A stretch of DNA of 28,117 nt from Bacteroidales bacterium (GTDB lineage: Bacteria > Bacteroidota > Bacteroidia > Bacteroidales > UBA4181). The stretch spans positions 1 through 28,117 of the forward strand of contig JAITTD010000095.1 of the NCBI GenBank assembly GCA_031287245.1, given 5' to 3'. Below are positions 1-7,335 of this stretch, piece by piece. A model generated the notes under the pieces. That model made no database searches. It was not told the DNA's origin and saw only the letters and a program-made list of their open reading frames with translations. Every line of letters starts with the position of its first letter. Position 1 is the stretch's first letter. The position numbers and the translations under genes were made by a program.

Positions 1-69
1 TTGTCAGACAATAAGTCATACCAGCACATTCGGATATTTCAACAAGCAGGAAGAAAGATCCTTTGGTAA
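1..69 (+). CDS. Possible C-terminal end of a gene cut by the window start
   Basis: Frame 1 is open from the first base and stops at TAA 67-69, giving about 22 residues that end in GRKILW. The stretch SDNKSYQHIRIFQQ has a loose resemblance to the last helix of the two membrane/AraC regulators that follow on the same strand (GFADLRQYFRAKQ and GFSSYRSYLRVKN). It could therefore be the tail of a third tandem paralog. This is inference from a very short peptide; an open frame of this length can also occur by chance. Confidence 0.25.
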   Translation: MSDNKSYQHIRIFQQAGRKILW

Positions 70-242
70 TGTAGCCCGTGTTGTCGGGCACAGCCTGTAA
101 CCCGGTAAACATCAGTTTGACCTGTCCTGCGGAGCAGGGCGAAAAAGGGATGTATGCAGATTGTATGCTCATATTGTATTTTTTTATTTCGCAACAAAAA
201 TAATATACAAAAAAACAATTGAGGTGACAAATTAACAAAATC

Positions 243-320
243 TTATATGTCAAATCGTAATTTGAAGCATTTTTATATGTCAAATCGTACATTTTTTACT
301 TATTGATTACGATTTGACAT
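243..320. repeat. Motif ATGTCAAATCGTA, two direct copies and one inverted
   Basis: TTATATGTCAAATCGTA occurs at 243-259 and again, identically, at 273-289, a start-to-start distance of 30 bp. The inverse TACGATTTGACAT lies at 308-320, and its match to the first copy extends to 14 nt. The second and third copies could pair as a 13-bp stem around an 18-nt loop. The roughly three-helical-turn spacing of the direct copies fits an operator for a dimeric regulator, perhaps the AraC-type protein encoded downstream. The pattern is seen directly; the function is inferred. Confidence 0.6.
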
Positions 321-378
321 CTACCAATTATGATTTTTAATCGTAAATTACATGTTTTTCAGTCTTTTAGTAATTCAT

Positions 379-509
379 GTCCTGCCTTTCAGGCAGGACT
401 GGCGGAGGGCGCTTCTACCGCAGGTCGATGACCTGCGGTTATGAAAATCCCGCCCATTCGGGCGACAAGAATGTTTCGAGTTTTGAGTTTCGAGTTTCGA
501 ACTCAAAAC
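379..509. repeat. Cluster of four perfect inverted repeats
   Basis: Four hairpins lie in a row. GTCCTGCCT and its complement lie at 379-399 (9+3+9), and ACCGCAGGTC with its complement at 417-439 (10+3+10). CGCCC/GGGCG follows at 451-464. GTTTTGAGTT pairs with AACTCAAAAC at 480-489 and 500-509, and AACTCAAAAC recurs at 521-530. Such dense palindromes are typical of dispersed intergenic elements rather than of one terminator, because none is followed directly by a clean T-run. Confidence 0.6.
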
Positions 510-582
510 TTTAAACCTTAAACTCAAAACCCGAAACTTTAAAACCTTGTAGAGGTTTCACAATATAATCGAAATTTTTATC

Positions 583-590
583 TAATTTTG
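583..590 (+). promoter_or_regulatory. Predicted -7 box of the first AraC-type gene
   Basis: TAATTTTG is an exact match to the Bacteroidota TAnnTTTG box, 29 nt before the ATG at 620. No good -33 TTTG is present at the usual 19-21 nt distance. The box and the next bases (TAATTTTGCG) are identical to those before the second regulator. Confidence 0.4.
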
Positions 591-619
591 CGGAATGAAA
601 TGAAAGAAATAATAAGAGT

Positions 620-1759
620 ATGAGTTTCCAACTATACCTGCGTATGCTGGCGATGCTTGTCCCCGTTTTCATAAGCATTACATGTATAATGCTGACGGCT
701 TTTTCGCGCCAAAACTGTCTGACGCTGCAGGAAAGGACGTTGAAAAACATCCTTATCCTGTATCTGCTGATGAAATTTCTGGCTTGGTTTACTATTGTTT
801 GCTATGTCTTTTTCCCTGAAGCGTTCGTTGTTCTGAATATTCCCTGCCTTGCGGGTTTCATTTTGGCTCCGGTGTTCTTTTTCCGCATTATCCGTTTCCT
901 GACTCGGATAGAAACAGAGGAACAATTCTCGCGGTTGCACTGGCTCATTCCCGCGCTGATAGGGTCGGTGTTTCTGTTTTGGTCGCTGTTTGTTCCTTTC
1001 GATGTGCATGTGGAACTGGTTAAAAGCAGGCAACTGTCCATACCGGGTGAATATGAACTTTACTCACGGCTGTTTACCTCCAAACCGCTTTTACGGATCG
1101 TTTTTATGACTGTGTACTACAGTTGCATAGCCCGTCTGCTTGTCCGCTACTATCACAAGGCGAGCAGTTTGAACAGTTTTACACGCAAACCCAGACGCTG
1201 GGTCGTATTCCTGATTGTCCTGTCGCTGACTTTCATGCTTTCATCCTTAACTGCAGTCCTCCTGCCACGCAACAGCATAGACACGTCCATCCATACCGCT
1301 ATCACCGCGTTGATAGGATCGGGACAGTATATGCTGCTGACTTTCCATATTATCCGCCGAAAATATACCCTTTATGCCGTGTATTCCGAGCCGAAAGCAG
1401 AAACGGAAACAGAAGCGGAACCTGAAAATGGAGGGCGCAGGCTTCATTCGGGAAAACTGACGCGGCGACGGTTAGGCGCTTATTTTCACAAGCAAAAACC
1501 GTATCTGCAAGGGAATTTCAAGATTACAGATTTGGCAGAGGCGATGGATGTAAACCGCAGCGTTATATCGGCTTTCATCAATAAAAACTATGGCGTGAAT
1601 TTCAACCGTTTTGTAAACAGTTACCGGCTGAAAGAACTCGAACGCCTGCAGGCATTGCCTTTTAACAAAGGCAAGAGCCTTGCCGGTCTTGTTAAAAAAG
1701 CAGGATTTGCGGATTTGAGGCAGTATTTCAGGGCTAAACAATTACGAAGTAAAAATTAA
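620..1759 (+). CDS. Membrane-anchored AraC-family transcriptional regulator
   Basis: This 379-residue protein has two parts. Roughly residues 1-250 are a run of hydrophobic segments, about seven membrane helices. An acidic linker (AETETEAEPE) follows, then a C-terminal DNA-binding part of about 100 residues. In that part KITDLAEAMDVNRSVISAFI and NFNRFVNSYRLKELERL match the first helix-turn-helix of the AraC family (HTH_18). The second HTH is weak and stops soon after GFADLRQYF, so the usual conserved tail is missing. By family knowledge such proteins sense a signal at the inner membrane and regulate nearby genes; ligand and targets cannot be read here. The gene has a close paralog at 2247 on the same strand and its own TAnnTTTG box. 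Confidence 0.85.
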   Translation: MSFQLYLRMLAMLVPVFISITCIMLTAFSRQNCLTLQERTLKNILILYLLMKFLAWFTIVCYVFFPEAFVVLNIPCLAGFILAPVFFFRIIRFLTRIETEEQFSRLHWLIPALIGSVFLFWSLFVPFDVHVELVKSRQLSIPGEYELYSRLFTSKPLLRIVFMTVYYSCIARLLVRYYHKASSLNSFTRKPRRWVVFLIVLSLTFMLSSLTAVLLPRNSIDTSIHTAITALIGSGQYMLLTFHIIRRKYTLYAVYSEPKAETETEAEPENGGRRLHSGKLTRRRLGAYFHKQKPYLQGNFKITDLAEAMDVNRSVISAFINKNYGVNFNRFVNSYRLKELERLQALPFNKGKSLAGLVKKAGFADLRQYFRAKQLRSKN

Positions 1760-1874
1760 CAATTAAAGTTTCCGATTTATTTCTACTGATATGAATGTCC
1801 TACGGACAAGCAAATATTCCCTGTTGAAGGATACTAAAAATGTCTTAACGCCTAAGTTAATGCACCATTAACCA

Positions 1875-2083
1875 TTTTGTCCCGCAGGGACAGCCCTTTA
1901 TTAACCGTATGCTTCAGCATACGGTGATGAGGACGACTACAGCCAAGTCCCGCAGGGACGACACAACAACGTGCCGTCCCTGCGGGACTGTGGCGCAGAG
2001 GGGTTCTCTGTCCTGTCCTGTCCGTAGATTAAAATCTACGGTTAATAAAGTGCCGTCCCTGCGGGACTACGGCGCAGAGGGGC
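1875..2083 (+). repeat. Dispersed multi-hairpin element, copy A
   Basis: This is the most complete copy of an element also found at 27752-27908 and 27957-28117 in the same orientation. It begins TTTTGTCCCGCAGGGACAGC. A 9+2+9 hairpin CCGTATGCT/AGCATACGG follows at 1905-1924. AGTCCCGCAGGGACG (1946-1960) faces its perfect 15-nt complement at 1975-1989. CCGTAGATT/AATCTACGG lies at 2022-2041, and a second TGCCGTCCCTGCGGGACTACG block closes the element near 2051-2071. No long open frame or transposase is inside it. It looks like a non-autonomous palindromic intergenic unit comparable in style to REP/BIME elements. Confidence 0.85.
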
Positions 2084-2186
2084 GGAAAAACGGAGAAACG
2101 GGCGAACAGAAAAACGGATAATTGAATAAACTGATAAACGATAACTATAGCCTATTATCGGCAAAATAACCTTTTTTAATTTCCTG

Positions 2187-2220
2187 TTTGTGTAAATCTG
2201 AAAAAGTTAATGTAATTTTG
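2187..2220 (+). promoter_or_regulatory. Predicted promoter of the second AraC-type gene
   Basis: TTTG at 2187-2190 and TAATTTTG at 2213-2220 match the Bacteroidota -33 and -7 boxes, with a 22-nt spacer that is slightly long. The -7 box lies 26 nt before the ATG at 2247. Confidence 0.45.
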
Positions 2221-2246
2221 CGAAAGAATTCATAATTCGTAATTGA

Positions 2247-3356
2247 ATGAACAAAGAACTGATACAGGCATTGGCATTTTCTGCGCCGCTGGTGTGTGCG
2301 CTGGTTTGCATGGTCATGACGCTGCTGGATATTCTGTACACGGAAAAGAACCGGCAGGAACGGAAATTACGGCTTTTCTTGTCGCTTACCTTTTCGGTTG
2401 CCGCCCTTTGCTGGATGGGTTTGGTGTTGCAGGTTACCAATCCCAAAGCGTTTTCCCGCTACTCTACCGTATTTTTGCTTACGCTGATGCTCGACCAGAT
2501 TCTGATTTACCGTTTTGTTCATATCATCACGGCTACAACACAGAATAACCGTTTCAGCCGCCTGCATTTTGTCCTGCCCGTCCTGCTGACAGCGGTTTCG
2601 CTGGTAACAGACCTGATTGTACCCTTTGAACAGCAGGAAGTCGTGATTTATGGCGGAAGTAGCGAAGATAACTGCTGGTTTTCCACGCTGTATTCGCTCA
2701 CAAGATTTGTCTTTGTGGTTTATAACTCCCTGTATCCTGTTCTTGGCATATTGCGAATACGCCGTTACAAGCGCAGCATTGCCGATTATTCCGCCGACAC
2801 GCAGCGTACCTCGCTGAACTGGCTCGCCATAATGCTGGCGCTTACCCTGCTAACCATACCCGTGCCGCTTGCAGGGCTGTTATTGAATATAGATGTTTTT
2901 TCGGGCTTCTACTCTTCAATGCAGGGCGTATTGCCTACCCTGTTTATTTATCCGATACTGTGCTACAACCTGCTTTCTGACAATTATGTCATCATCGTGC
3001 CTGACGATGAAACTCCGACAGGCAACGCTACCGGGATAGACCCGAAACGCTTTGCCCGCTACCTGCGTGACAAAAAGCCTTACCTGAACTCACAACTGCG
3101 GATCACCGACGTCGCCGCCGACCTGCACACCAACCGCAATTATGTGTCGGCTTTTATTAACCGTGAGTATGGGATGAATTTCAGCCGCTGTATCAACCGT
3201 TGCCGCCTGAAGGAACTCGACCGCCTGCGCCTCTCGTCCGATTATGTGGAAAGCAGCAATCTGGAACTTGTGTTGGCGGCAGGTTTCAGCAGTTACCGGA
3301 GTTATCTTCGCGTGAAAAACGAAGAGGACAAAGCAAAAGTGCTGAAAGCGTTTTGA
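2247..3356 (+). CDS. Membrane-anchored AraC-family transcriptional regulator (paralog)
   Basis: This 369-residue protein has the same plan as the gene at 620: hydrophobic membrane segments over about residues 1-245, a short polar linker, then a C-terminal HTH_18 region. RITDVAADLHTNRNYVSAFI and NFSRCINRCRLKELDRLRL align closely with the first paralog, as do KPYLN/KPYLQ and FSRLHFVLPVL/FSRLHWLIPAL. The second HTH (GFSSYRSYLRVKN) is again shortened. The two genes are evidently an old tandem duplication. The gene converges on dapF, with only 18 bp between the stop codons. Signal and regulon are unknown. Confidence 0.85.
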   Translation: MNKELIQALAFSAPLVCALVCMVMTLLDILYTEKNRQERKLRLFLSLTFSVAALCWMGLVLQVTNPKAFSRYSTVFLLTLMLDQILIYRFVHIITATTQNNRFSRLHFVLPVLLTAVSLVTDLIVPFEQQEVVIYGGSSEDNCWFSTLYSLTRFVFVVYNSLYPVLGILRIRRYKRSIADYSADTQRTSLNWLAIMLALTLLTIPVPLAGLLLNIDVFSGFYSSMQGVLPTLFIYPILCYNLLSDNYVIIVPDDETPTGNATGIDPKRFARYLRDKKPYLNSQLRITDVAADLHTNRNYVSAFINREYGMNFSRCINRCRLKELDRLRLSSDYVESSNLELVLAAGFSSYRSYLRVKNEEDKAKVLKAF

Positions 3357-3399
3357 GGAAGCGATCGATGTTGCCTATATCTCGCCGCTGAAAACGCTT
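3346..3399. terminator. Inverted repeat across the convergent ends of the regulator and dapF
   Basis: AAGCGTTTT at 3346-3354 and AAAACGCTT at 3391-3399 form a perfect 9-bp stem with a 36-nt loop. Each arm lies in the last codons of one of the two convergent genes. It may act as a shared terminator, but the long loop and the lack of a T-run make this uncertain. Confidence 0.3.
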
Positions 3400-4202
3400 A
3401 CCGCATCGCCGGTCATATAGACGCGGTTATTGCTTTCGCGCCATTCGATGTTCAGATTGCCTCCCAGTAGGCTTATTTCTGCTTGTCTTTGGGCTTTGCC
3501 GTTGAGCACTGCCGCCACCAATGCGGCGCAGGCGCCTGTGCCGCAGGCTTGCGTTTCGCCCGAGCCGCGTTCCCACACCCTCATTCTCAAATGAGTAGGT
3601 GTGAGGCTTTGCACAAATTCCACATTTGTCCTTTGCGGAAAGAGCGGATGTAGTTCAATTTCGGCGCCATACCTGAGCGGGAATCCGTTCACATCGCCGT
3701 CAACAAAGATGACAGCGTGAGGGTTGCCCATTGACACACAGGTGATGTTCCATTGTTGAGTTGGAAACTGCACCGGACAGTCCACTACCTGTTCCATCGG
3801 CAGATTTACCGGTATATCTGTGGCTTTCAGAACAGGCTCGCCCATATCCACACATACTTTATGGACTTTTCCGCTATCGGGGAACAGCAAAAGCCGCTTC
3901 ACGCCTGCAAGCGTTTCCAAGGTCAGTTCTGTTTTACTTGTCAGCCCGTGTTCATAGACGTATTTACCTACGCATCGCGAAGCGTTTCCACACATTTGCG
4001 CTTCCGAACCGTCGGCGTTGAATATTCTCATGCGGACATCGCAAGCGCTCGACGGCATCATCAGCACCAGACCGTCAGCCCCGATGCCCTTGTGGCGGTC
4101 GCTTACGTGTATCGCAAGTTCTTCGGGGTGTTCAACCTGTTCTTCGAAACAATTAATATAGACATAATCGTTTCCCGCACCGTGCATTTTGGTAAATCTC
4201 AT
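3375..4202 (-). CDS. dapF: Diaminopimelate epimerase
   Basis: The protein interconverts LL- and meso-diaminopimelate in lysine and peptidoglycan precursor synthesis, in the cytoplasm. At 275 residues it is the usual length. The PLP-independent active site is visible: MHGAGNDY at 6-13, the first cysteine C71 in QMCGNASRC, and the second C220 in TQACGTGACA. GNPHAV (159-164) and ERGSGETQACGTG (211-223) are family signatures. The gene is last of a minus-strand run, 11 bp after the ACP gene. That places a cell-wall enzyme behind lipid genes, probably for shared expression rather than a shared pathway. Confidence 0.97.
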   Translation of the reverse strand: MRFTKMHGAGNDYVYINCFEEQVEHPEELAIHVSDRHKGIGADGLVLMMPSSACDVRMRIFNADGSEAQMCGNASRCVGKYVYEHGLTSKTELTLETLAGVKRLLLFPDSGKVHKVCVDMGEPVLKATDIPVNLPMEQVVDCPVQFPTQQWNITCVSMGNPHAVIFVDGDVNGFPLRYGAEIELHPLFPQRTNVEFVQSLTPTHLRMRVWERGSGETQACGTGACAALVAAVLNGKAQRQAEISLLGGNLNIEWRESNNRVYMTGDAVSVFSGEI

Positions 4203-4213
4203 CTTGATGAAAT

Positions 4214-4453
4214 TTATAATCTTTCTTCAATAAATTTATACAAGTTTTCGAAAGTTTTGATCGAAACTACATCTGTACCTTTGATTTCCACACCGGAAAC
4301 ATTTTCAACCAATGCCACCATATCCACTAAACTCAGGCTGTCCAAGTCGAGCGTTTCCTTGATGTCGCCGTCGGGCGTGATTTTGGATACTTCGATTTCA
4401 AATTCTTCTGCCAAGGCATTGTTGATTTTTTCGACGATTTCTTGTTTATTCAT
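4214..4453 (-). CDS. Acyl carrier protein
   Basis: This is a small acidic protein of 79 residues. The phosphopantetheine attachment site is S39 in LDLDSLSLVDMV. It carries acyl chains as thioesters for the partner synthase encoded 20 bp upstream and probably the acyltransferase before that. It differs from textbook housekeeping AcpP (for example KITPDGDIKETLDL before the DSL site), and it sits with a specialised ketoacyl synthase instead of the usual fab genes. A dedicated ACP for a particular lipid is therefore likely. No gene symbol is given because the main acpP may lie elsewhere. Confidence 0.9.
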   Translation of the reverse strand: MNKQEIVEKINNALAEEFEIEVSKITPDGDIKETLDLDSLSLVDMVALVENVSGVEIKGTDVVSIKTFENLYKFIEERL

Positions 4454-4473
4454 TCTTCTGATTTTTATATTAA

Positions 4474-5694
4474 TTAAAGATTTTTGATGACTAAGGTAGA
4501 ATTGGTTCCGCCAAATCCGAAGGAATTGGACAGGAAGGTGTCAAAATGTTTGTGGACGCGCACTGACGGGATGTTCAACTTTACCGAGTCTTCATCGGGG
4601 TTTTCAAAGTTGAGATTTGCTGCGATGAAGTCGTTTTTCATCATCAGCATGGAATAGACGACTTCGCTTGCGCCTGCCATCCACATTTCGTGTCCTGTCA
4701 TGGATTTGGTGGAGGTCACTTCCGGTTTGTAATCGCCAAATACGTTGGCGATGGCTTTTGCTTCGTTGCTGTCGCCAACGGGAGTGGAGGTGGCGTGGGC
4801 GTTCACATAGCCTATTTTGCGTATGTCAATGCCGGCTTCGCGGATAGCCATTTGCAGCGAGCGGCTGGGTCCGTCCACATTGGGCACCGAGATGTGGTCG
4901 CCGTTGGACGAGAATCCGTATCCGCACACTTCGGCAAGAATGGGCGCACCGCGTTTCACCGCCGATTCGTAACTTTCGATGATGACGGTAGCCGCGCCGC
5001 CACCCGGAACCAATCCGTCGCGGTCGCGGTCAAACGGGCGTGACGCCTTGGTTGGCTCGCTTTCGCGAACAGAGAACGCGCTGATACCATCGAAACTGCC
5101 GATAGAGTAGGGGTTTACCTCCTGAGCGCCGCCGCAAACAATGCAATCCTGCAACCCCCATTGTATCAGCAGGCTTCCCAAGCCAATGGCGTGAGAACCG
5201 CTTGCGCAAGCGCCTGAAATAGTGAGATTGATGCCTTTCAGTTTGAATATACACGCCAAATTCATGGTAACGGTAGAGTTCATGGATTTGAAAATGCCGC
5301 CGGAGCCAATCAGTGTGGTGTTTTTCTTGTCCCGCATGATGTCGATGCTGTTCATTACCGCTTCTGCGCTGCTGTCGTTGCCGTAGAGCAATCCTATTTC
5401 GTGAGCGTCAATGTAATCCTGCGTCAGCTTGGCATTGGAAAGCGCTTCGGCTGTTGCCACGTAGGCATACAAGCCTTGTTCCGGAATATATACCCGTTGG
5501 TTGCGGCTGAGCACGTTTTTCAAATCGGGAATCTGCACATTGCCGGTCAAACCCGATCGAAAGCCCATCTCTTTGCGTGCTGCATCGAAGACGATACCCG
5601 ACGTACCGTTGTAAAGCGACGTCTGAACCGTTTCCAAGTCCTTGCCCAGACAGGAATAAATACCCATTCCCGTAATAACTACTCTTCTTTTCAT
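4474..5694 (-). CDS. Beta-ketoacyl-ACP synthase (KAS II / FabF-like)
   Basis: The enzyme condenses malonyl-ACP with an acyl-ACP to lengthen a fatty chain. The 406 residues have the complete thiolase-fold active site: nucleophile C163 in ISGACASGSHA, H300 in VNAHATSTPVGD, K330 and H335 in STKSMTGHEMWMAGASE, and the closing SFGFGGTNS at 391-399. The loop after H335 (EMWMAGA) differs from the LLGAAGA of canonical FabF, which suggests a paralog with its own substrate range. The start ATG overlaps the stop of the upstream acyltransferase by 4 nt (ATGA), so the two are probably translationally coupled. The ACP gene follows 20 bp downstream. Confidence 0.93.
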   Translation of the reverse strand: MKRRVVITGMGIYSCLGKDLETVQTSLYNGTSGIVFDAARKEMGFRSGLTGNVQIPDLKNVLSRNQRVYIPEQGLYAYVATAEALSNAKLTQDYIDAHEIGLLYGNDSSAEAVMNSIDIMRDKKNTTLIGSGGIFKSMNSTVTMNLACIFKLKGINLTISGACASGSHAIGLGSLLIQWGLQDCIVCGGAQEVNPYSIGSFDGISAFSVRESEPTKASRPFDRDRDGLVPGGGAATVIIESYESAVKRGAPILAEVCGYGFSSNGDHISVPNVDGPSRSLQMAIREAGIDIRKIGYVNAHATSTPVGDSNEAKAIANVFGDYKPEVTSTKSMTGHEMWMAGASEVVYSMLMMKNDFIAANLNFENPDEDSVKLNIPSVRVHKHFDTFLSNSFGFGGTNSTLVIKNL

Positions 5695-7085
5695 CGTAAA
5701 TTATTCGTTTTTAGTATTTTATCTAAATTATCAAAAGTTTGTTTTCTGAATGACAACCATTCATTTTTTTTGTTTTTTGACAGGAAGACAAACCGAAACC
5801 TGCTCATCCAACGTTTGCCTGCATGGTAGTACCGAAACAGGAATATGTACGAAAAAGGCAATGCGACCACGCAAAAGAGGAAGCCCCACGCGCTTTGGGT
5901 AAAAATCCATGTCAGCACAAACAGGATGATGACCGTTAGCGGGATGGTGAACAACACTGCCGTCGGTATGTTGATGGTACAGTGGGTGTTGATGTCGTCT
6001 ATTTTGGATGTGATGAATTTGGGCAAACCCACATTCAGCAAGTTGAGAACAGCCGACGCTACAAACAATGGCAACAAAATGATACCGACAATTCCAAGCC
6101 ATAGCAAATTCCATACCGCATATTTTTCATCGGCGTTTTTGTCGCTTATTTTGTATTGCTTTGTTTTGGTTTTCAGACGGATAGCATCGTCATAAATTTT
6201 CTGTATATCTTGTTCGTGCGTTGCTTTGCTTGCTTCCAGTTGGGCGAATAATTGTTTGTCAGCCGTCAGTTTTTCAGGCAAACAATTGGGATTTAGTCCG
6301 TTTGCAATGGCATAGTGGACGCCATAACTATTTCGCAGATAATCAATGGCATCGTAATTGTCCAAATCGGTAATATTGAGCATCATGCTGTTGATTTGCT
6401 CTTTTACCCGGGCATTGAGTTCCCGTACCACCGTTTTGGGCTTTGTTTGGTACATTTCATACCAGTGGGACAGCGCTATAGGTTCGCCGTAGCGGATAAG
6501 TGTTTCGCCATGTATCTCATCGTAGGTACGATAGTGGTTGCACGATGGCAACAAGTATATTTCCTTTTGGAAATTGCATTTGCGGGCAGCCTCGAACATC
6601 ACAATGAGGTATCGCGGGGAAAACCAGCCAAGCCAGCGTTTGAGCTGGTGGTTGGCTTCGGGAAAGAGGATTATCACGCCATCATTCATCAATTCCTGTT
6701 CCATCGTTTTGATGCACAGTTCATTCTTACCTAATGCAGCTTCGCCTTCAAAATCAATACGATAAGCCGCAAGAATCCCTAACCGACTCATGATGGCTTT
6801 GCCTGTCGGGTTCGCATCGTAAATGTCGCCGCGTGTTACCGACCTGATTTTCCGTGTTTTCAACTTCCGCCGGATAAACAGCAGTATGCTCAACACATCG
6901 CAGGCGCCGTTTTGATGATTCGATACAATCATTACCGGAGCGCTGTCAGGCACTTTTTCTGAATTGATAAAATAGGTCCTCCTGAAATAGAGATATTTGT
7001 AGAATAAATGTACATAATACATGAATATTCTATATATCAGGCTCGATTTCGCCAAAAGGTTCCGTTCATTTGTTGTCTCCAACAT
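5691..7085 (-). CDS. PlsC-like phospholipid/glycerolipid acyltransferase with membrane tail
   Basis: From the ATG at 7085 this is a 464-residue protein. The N-terminal half is a PlsC-type acyltransferase, with H57-x5-D63 in SNHQNGACD, FPEANH at 141-146 in place of the usual FPEG, and a later IRYGEPIAL block. The spacing Hx5D instead of Hx4D is, as I recall, common in a Bacteroidota branch of the family. The C-terminal third has about three hydrophobic helices and a basic tail. It probably transfers acyl groups from ACP or CoA to a lipid at the inner membrane. An in-frame upstream start at 7139 is rejected because a promoter with a 19-nt spacer (7129-7159) overlaps it. The gene heads the KAS-ACP-dapF unit. 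Confidence 0.87.
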   Translation of the reverse strand: MLETTNERNLLAKSSLIYRIFMYYVHLFYKYLYFRRTYFINSEKVPDSAPVMIVSNHQNGACDVLSILLFIRRKLKTRKIRSVTRGDIYDANPTGKAIMSRLGILAAYRIDFEGEAALGKNELCIKTMEQELMNDGVIILFPEANHQLKRWLGWFSPRYLIVMFEAARKCNFQKEIYLLPSCNHYRTYDEIHGETLIRYGEPIALSHWYEMYQTKPKTVVRELNARVKEQINSMMLNITDLDNYDAIDYLRNSYGVHYAIANGLNPNCLPEKLTADKQLFAQLEASKATHEQDIQKIYDDAIRLKTKTKQYKISDKNADEKYAVWNLLWLGIVGIILLPLFVASAVLNLLNVGLPKFITSKIDDINTHCTINIPTAVLFTIPLTVIILFVLTWIFTQSAWGFLFCVVALPFSYIFLFRYYHAGKRWMSRFRFVFLSKNKKNEWLSFRKQTFDNLDKILKTNNLR

Positions 7086-7128
7086 ATTTTTTTGTTTTGC
7101 AGGAAAAAAATCCCTGCATTTTCGGCGG

Positions 7129-7159
7129 CAAAAATACAAATTTCTATTGTATCTGCAAA
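7129..7159 (-). promoter_or_regulatory. Predicted promoter of the acyltransferase-KAS-ACP-dapF unit
   Basis: Read on the minus strand, TTTG (7159-7156) and TATTTTTG (7136-7129) match the Bacteroidota -33 and -7 boxes with a 19-nt spacer. The -7 box is 43 nt before the ATG at 7085, which decides that start over 7139. The tandem-repeat array begins 7 bp upstream of the -33 box. Confidence 0.55.
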
Positions 7160-7166
7160 ATTCAAT

Positions 7167-7334
7167 TTGTGATTCAATTGTGATTCGGTTGTGATTCAGT
7201 TGTGATACGGTTGTGATTCAGTTGTGATTCGATTGTGATTCGGTTGTGATTCGGTTGTGATTCGGTTGTGATTCGGTTGTGATTCAATTGTGATTTGTGA
7301 TGTCTCACTATTGTCTCACCATTGTCTCACCATT
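7167..7334 (+). repeat. 11-bp tandem array TTGTGATTCgg plus three TTGTCTCACCA-type units
   Basis: Eleven head-to-tail 11-mers run without a gap from 7167 to 7287. They share TTGTGATTC (one has TTGTGATAC) with variable last two bases (AA, GG, AG, GA). After a short transition, GTCTCACTATT and two copies of GTCTCACCATT continue with the same 11-bp period to 7334. The array fills the gap between the end of acpH and the promoter of the acyltransferase. A period of one DNA turn puts every copy on roughly the same helix face. Confidence 0.92.
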
Positions 7335-7335
7335 G

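Larger units (their letters stand above)
70..619. other. Repeat-rich intergenic region upstream of the first regulator
   Basis: There is no convincing gene here. In order the region holds a short hairpin (GCCCG/CGGGC near 77-92), an AT-rich stretch, three copies of a 13-nt motif (243-320), a cluster of strong hairpins (379-509) and the -7 box of the regulator gene at 583-590. A 63-codon minus-strand frame at 39-230 has no recognisable domain and looks like chance. Confidence 0.6.
1760..2246. other. Intergenic region between the two regulators
   Basis: No gene is supported. The middle (1875-2083) is one copy of a dispersed multi-hairpin element, and a small GTCC/GGAC hairpin lies near 1798-1808. 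The right part is AT-rich and carries the promoter of the second regulator. A 70-codon plus-strand frame at 1909-2121 lies wholly inside the repeat and is judged spurious. Confidence 0.6.

Noticed and set aside
39..230. 63-codon minus-strand frame near the left end
   Set aside because: No domain or convincing signal peptide. It covers hairpin and AT-rich DNA and has no promoter box in place.
1909..2121. 70-codon plus-strand frame
   Set aside because: It lies entirely within dispersed element copy A; the arginine-rich translation reflects the palindromes.
3753..4487. 244-codon plus-strand frame opposite dapF and the ACP gene
   Set aside because: It is antisense to two well-supported genes, and its codons mirror theirs; no protein family is recognisable.
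5691..5694. Frameshift between the acyltransferase and the KAS gene
   Set aside because: The 4-nt ATGA overlap is an ordinary coupled junction, and both proteins are complete.
7167..7334. CRISPR array or minisatellite-coded protein
   Set aside because: The 11-bp head-to-tail units have no spacers, and no open frame of a known repeat protein runs through them.
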